Below the pieces are notes generated by a model. That model worked only from the letters and a program-made list of their open reading frames with translations. It was not told the DNA's origin and searched no databases. From positions 33,986,555 through 34,050,554 of the forward strand of contig OX457046.1 of the NCBI GenBank assembly GCA_949752735.1: DNA of 64,000 bases. The letters are read 5' to 3'. Source of the stretch: Lumbricus terrestris (taxonomy: Eukaryota > Annelida > Clitellata > Crassiclitellata > Lumbricidae). The position numbers and the translations under genes are program-made. Positions 61,058 to 64,000 of this stretch are shown piece after piece. The first letter of the stretch is position 1, and each line of letters starts with the position of its first letter.

Positions 61058-63460
61058 GTTGCATAATTCATTTCATTCATTGTATTGCAAATGCTACACA
61101 TATAGTGAACCAGTTTTGTTGCATTTAGTAGCTGCCTACTATAAACCGTTTCTTCTTAATTGAATGGAAGCTGTCAGCCCTACCAAAATTGAACTGGACT
61201 CTTTAAAGTGCACTTACAGCTCTGCAATATGTGAAAATTTTAAAGTCTCCCATAGTAGTGTTGCATCTGTACTGCACTTCATGCGTGAAAATAATATTAC
61301 AGACTGCTGGTTATCCAGAAGATTGCGTTGTATCCAGAAATGCCTTTGACACAACAATGTAGTTGCCAGATTTGCATCATGTTTCTCTTACACACTTCAA
61401 ATGTGTGCGCTTTTGTAATTTTCAGTATAATAGTTATTATATTCTTGTTGTGTATACCACCAATGTCTGGGAATGTAGGCCTACGTTTGATATAATGGTC
61501 AACTAAGAAGTCCTATAGTGCTATTAGCATATATATGTAAAACATTTGTGTGAAGATAATTATAATTATAATTATAAAATAATTGTGTGCATATATCTAA
61601 GCATGCATATTTTTGTATTAAGGACACTTTAACTGTTTTCTGTCATAAGTAATAAGCAGGCAGATAATTATAATAGTGTCCTGTGAATGCTGTTGGACAC
61701 CTTTATTGTGATTTATTTTTATTTGTGATTATTTAAATTGAATGTTCAGGGTAACGGCCTCTGTTGTCATAGACCCTGGTCAAATCGGATCCATCCATTA
61801 TTGTGATTACTTTTTTATTGTAAAATTTCTGAGTATTAATACTGTGTTGGACACCTTTATTGTGATAACTTGGATCTCGAGTCTGTGTCCATGGTCGACT
61901 TTTTATACAATAATACTGAATTGCACACCATTTTATTATGAAATTTCTGAATATTAATACTGTGTTGGACACCTTTTATTGTGACAACTTGGATCCCGAG
62001 ACTGTGTCCATGGTTGACTTTTTATACGATATTTCTGAATTACACACCATTGTTTTGTGGAATTTCTGAATATTAATGCGGTGTTGGACACCTCTTATTG
62101 CGATAACTTGAAACTCTAGTCAACGTGGTTTTTTGAGTGCTTGCATATCGGTATATCAAAGACAATAGGGACTTTACATTACCTCACTGTCTGCACCTCA
62201 TAGCTACTCGGGCTGCTATGTGCACCCGCACTGTATATAATGCACTGCCTTTCGGCTCAGTTGACTTAAATTCGGGGTATGGTACAGCGCTGGCACGGCA
62301 TAGACTTGACGCGGATGCGTTTGAGGACCTCCCATTCTCTTTTGCTACCTTAGTTGGACACCTTTGTTTATGATAATTCGGAACTTAATCTAGGTTTGCG
62401 GCCGGATACACTAAAAATGAAAAACCTCAACAATTGCTGACTCCGTCTAAATAACCCACTCAATCTCCAACTACATCTTGCAATGGAATATTTATGTGGA
62501 GCGCGTTTGTGCCAGTGCACAATTTCTTTAAAACCCTTCGAACGATTGCAATATGACCGCCCTGGGAAGAAAATGTTCTAGGAGGGAGGAAGGCTTGGGG
62601 CTTCAGCCCCCCCAAACCTGAAATCCTGGCGCCGCCACTGTGATCAAGGACACACTTATAGGGCATTTAGTCCATATATTCTTCCTAATATTTTATTTGG
62701 CCAGAATTTTCCGCCCGTCTAAAATTGGCGCTCTATAGGTAGGGGCCCTATAACCAATCGGTATTGGATAGACCTATACGCTTTATACCAAATGTGGCAG
62801 CACTATATAATTATATGGCCCCATGGCCCTATGACCCTATGGTCCTATGGCCCTATGGCCCTATGGGCTATGGCCTATCGATTTCAATGGCTTAATTAAG
62901 ACGCTGCAGGTAGGCTATAGGCCTACGTAGACCTATAATTTTATGTACGTAAGCCTACATATGTTCTGGTAGTGCTAGACTAGTATCAAGTCTGGATAGA
63001 ATGAGGGCGACAATAATCATCGTTGTTGAAACAGCTTTTTTAGACGTCTGCTTGGTCTAAAGATAGGTATATGGCATCTCAATTATGACAACTTATGGAC
63101 TCGATCTGAACTTGGCTGAAGACATAATTTTGCGAAGTTGATACATGTATGGACTTATAATTTAGGCTATAGGCCTATATTGTTATAGTCTATCATTGGT
63201 CTAGTCTCCGACGATCGACAGTCGACTGATGATCAAATTAAATTAATTAAATTAAGAACCCATCGATCAAATTTAATTTCAGTTCATTGCATTTGGTGGA
63301 GGAATAGCCTATATATTTTTATGGTAATGGTAATTGGTAAACACTCTGAGTCACTGGCACAAAGAGCGTACGGATCGACGAGGCAAAGGTTCACTCAACT
63401 TTCCATTCGGTAGATGGCGTTGGTAAATTAGTAGTAGGACGTGATGAGCGCCTTGCTTGG
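59530..63460. other. Repeat-rich flank without supported genes
   Basis: Two related fragments with ggctaagcc / cggctcagcccccc and cggcttttttcgtaataaga (60355-60520, 60838-60985), a single MITE end (ggcgccgccactg, 62629), TA runs (61008-61055), and ccctatggcc repeats (62818-62875). A frame at about 60102-60300 with a basic stretch (KHRERRRTKRR) and a possible donor is unrecognised. Confidence 0.4.
61725..62110. repeat. 118-bp tandem repeat, three copies
   Basis: tgttggacacctttattgtg recurs at about 61843, 61961 and 62080, with ctgtgtccatggtcgacttt between; a partial unit starts near 61690. No gene. Confidence 0.85.
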
Positions 63461-63470
63461 CTGCTGGTTG

Positions 63471-63634
63471 CAAGGGCGGATACAGAAATTTTCGAAGGAG
63501 GGGGCCAAAGTCCTACGGAACTACTCATGGGGGGGAGCACGTTTACTTTCCGAGCAAAATAGCTGGTCAAAAATAAAGAAATCTCTAAACGGGGGGGGGC
63601 ATGGCCGGATTGCCTCCCCCTGGATCCGCCCCTG
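63471..63634. mobile_element. hAT-like MITE with perfect 8-bp TSD GCTGGTTG
   Basis: CAAGGGCGGATACAG…CTGGATCCGCCCCTG, flanked by GCTGGTTG (63463-63470, 63635-63642). G-rich and C-rich interior (ggggggg runs) makes the single strand foldback-prone. Confidence 0.82.
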
Positions 63635-64000
63635 GCTGGTTGTATTCAGCAAGGCCGTAGACAGGATTTGATTTGGGGAGGGGTGTTTCTTCTGTTTCCT
63701 CGTCCGAAAAAACTGATAACTTGTTTTAGTCATTCACTCCGAATTTCCTGAAAATACACCTACCTGCTTTTCGGGAGTTGAGTATACACGATGCGGTTTG
63801 TTCACCAGGAGGAGGGCGGCACTAGCCTATATAATTCATTTCAAAACATTTTATGACTTGAAATTATTAGAAATTTGAGTGGCGGCTATCAGGCTATGGA
63901 TACGAAGTTAAAGCGATTTCAGTTCCTTGGTTTCGGCATATGTAGGAGGGCTGGTGGCCTGTCCCCTCCCCTCGTCGTTTCAAATCCCCATCTTTAGTAT

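Overview
The window is intron-rich animal nuclear DNA, most likely from a marine invertebrate. The phylum cannot be fixed from sequence alone. The evidence is spliced genes with GT-AG introns, tRNA-derived SINEs, non-LTR retrotransposon pieces, many short hAT-like DNA elements, Helitron-type ends and very heavy microsatellite content. There are no bacterial operons, CRISPR arrays or rRNA genes.

Layout. 1-11 kb is repeat-dominated, with MITEs, a 2.1-kb element with inverted ends, a mariner-like element and long CA/TA/TTA runs. 11.0-14.7 kb (+) holds a two-exon rhodopsin-class GPCR of 353 aa, whose intron carries a reverse transcriptase remnant. 15-23 kb has no recognisable gene; it holds a 1.37-kb mariner-like element, tandem repeats, a SINE and a Helitron end. 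23.3-48.2 kb (-) is one complete gene, a copper-transporting P1B-type ATPase (ATP7A/ATP7B orthologue). I resolved 19 coding exons with consistent phases, giving 1,396 residues with all catalytic motifs and six MBD-like domains, one of which has lost CxxC. 48.2-55.7 kb is the 5' flank with a possible first exon and promoter near 53.4 kb, a hAT element and SINEs. 55.7-59.5 kb (-) is a mosaic: a frameshifted P-element/THAP9-like transposase remnant, two exons from the 3' end of fizzy-related (FZR1/Cdh1), and the first coding exon of a THAP-domain protein. 59.5-64 kb is repeats with no supported gene.

Most distinctive. The ATP7 locus shows repeated tandem duplication across exon-intron borders. 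At three exons (33430, 26141, 25392) the copied unit contains the 5' splice site. At a fourth (38361) it contains the 3' splice site. A decayed, internally duplicated copy of the TM3-TM4 exon lies out of order in an upstream intron. The CPC-motif exon is flanked by inverted hAT MITEs, and one intron appears to use a GC donor. The FZR1 fragment lacks the exons for its last WD40 blades, yet its two remaining exons are phase-compatible. The SINE and a LINE share the same 3' tail, which suggests a retrotransposition partnership.
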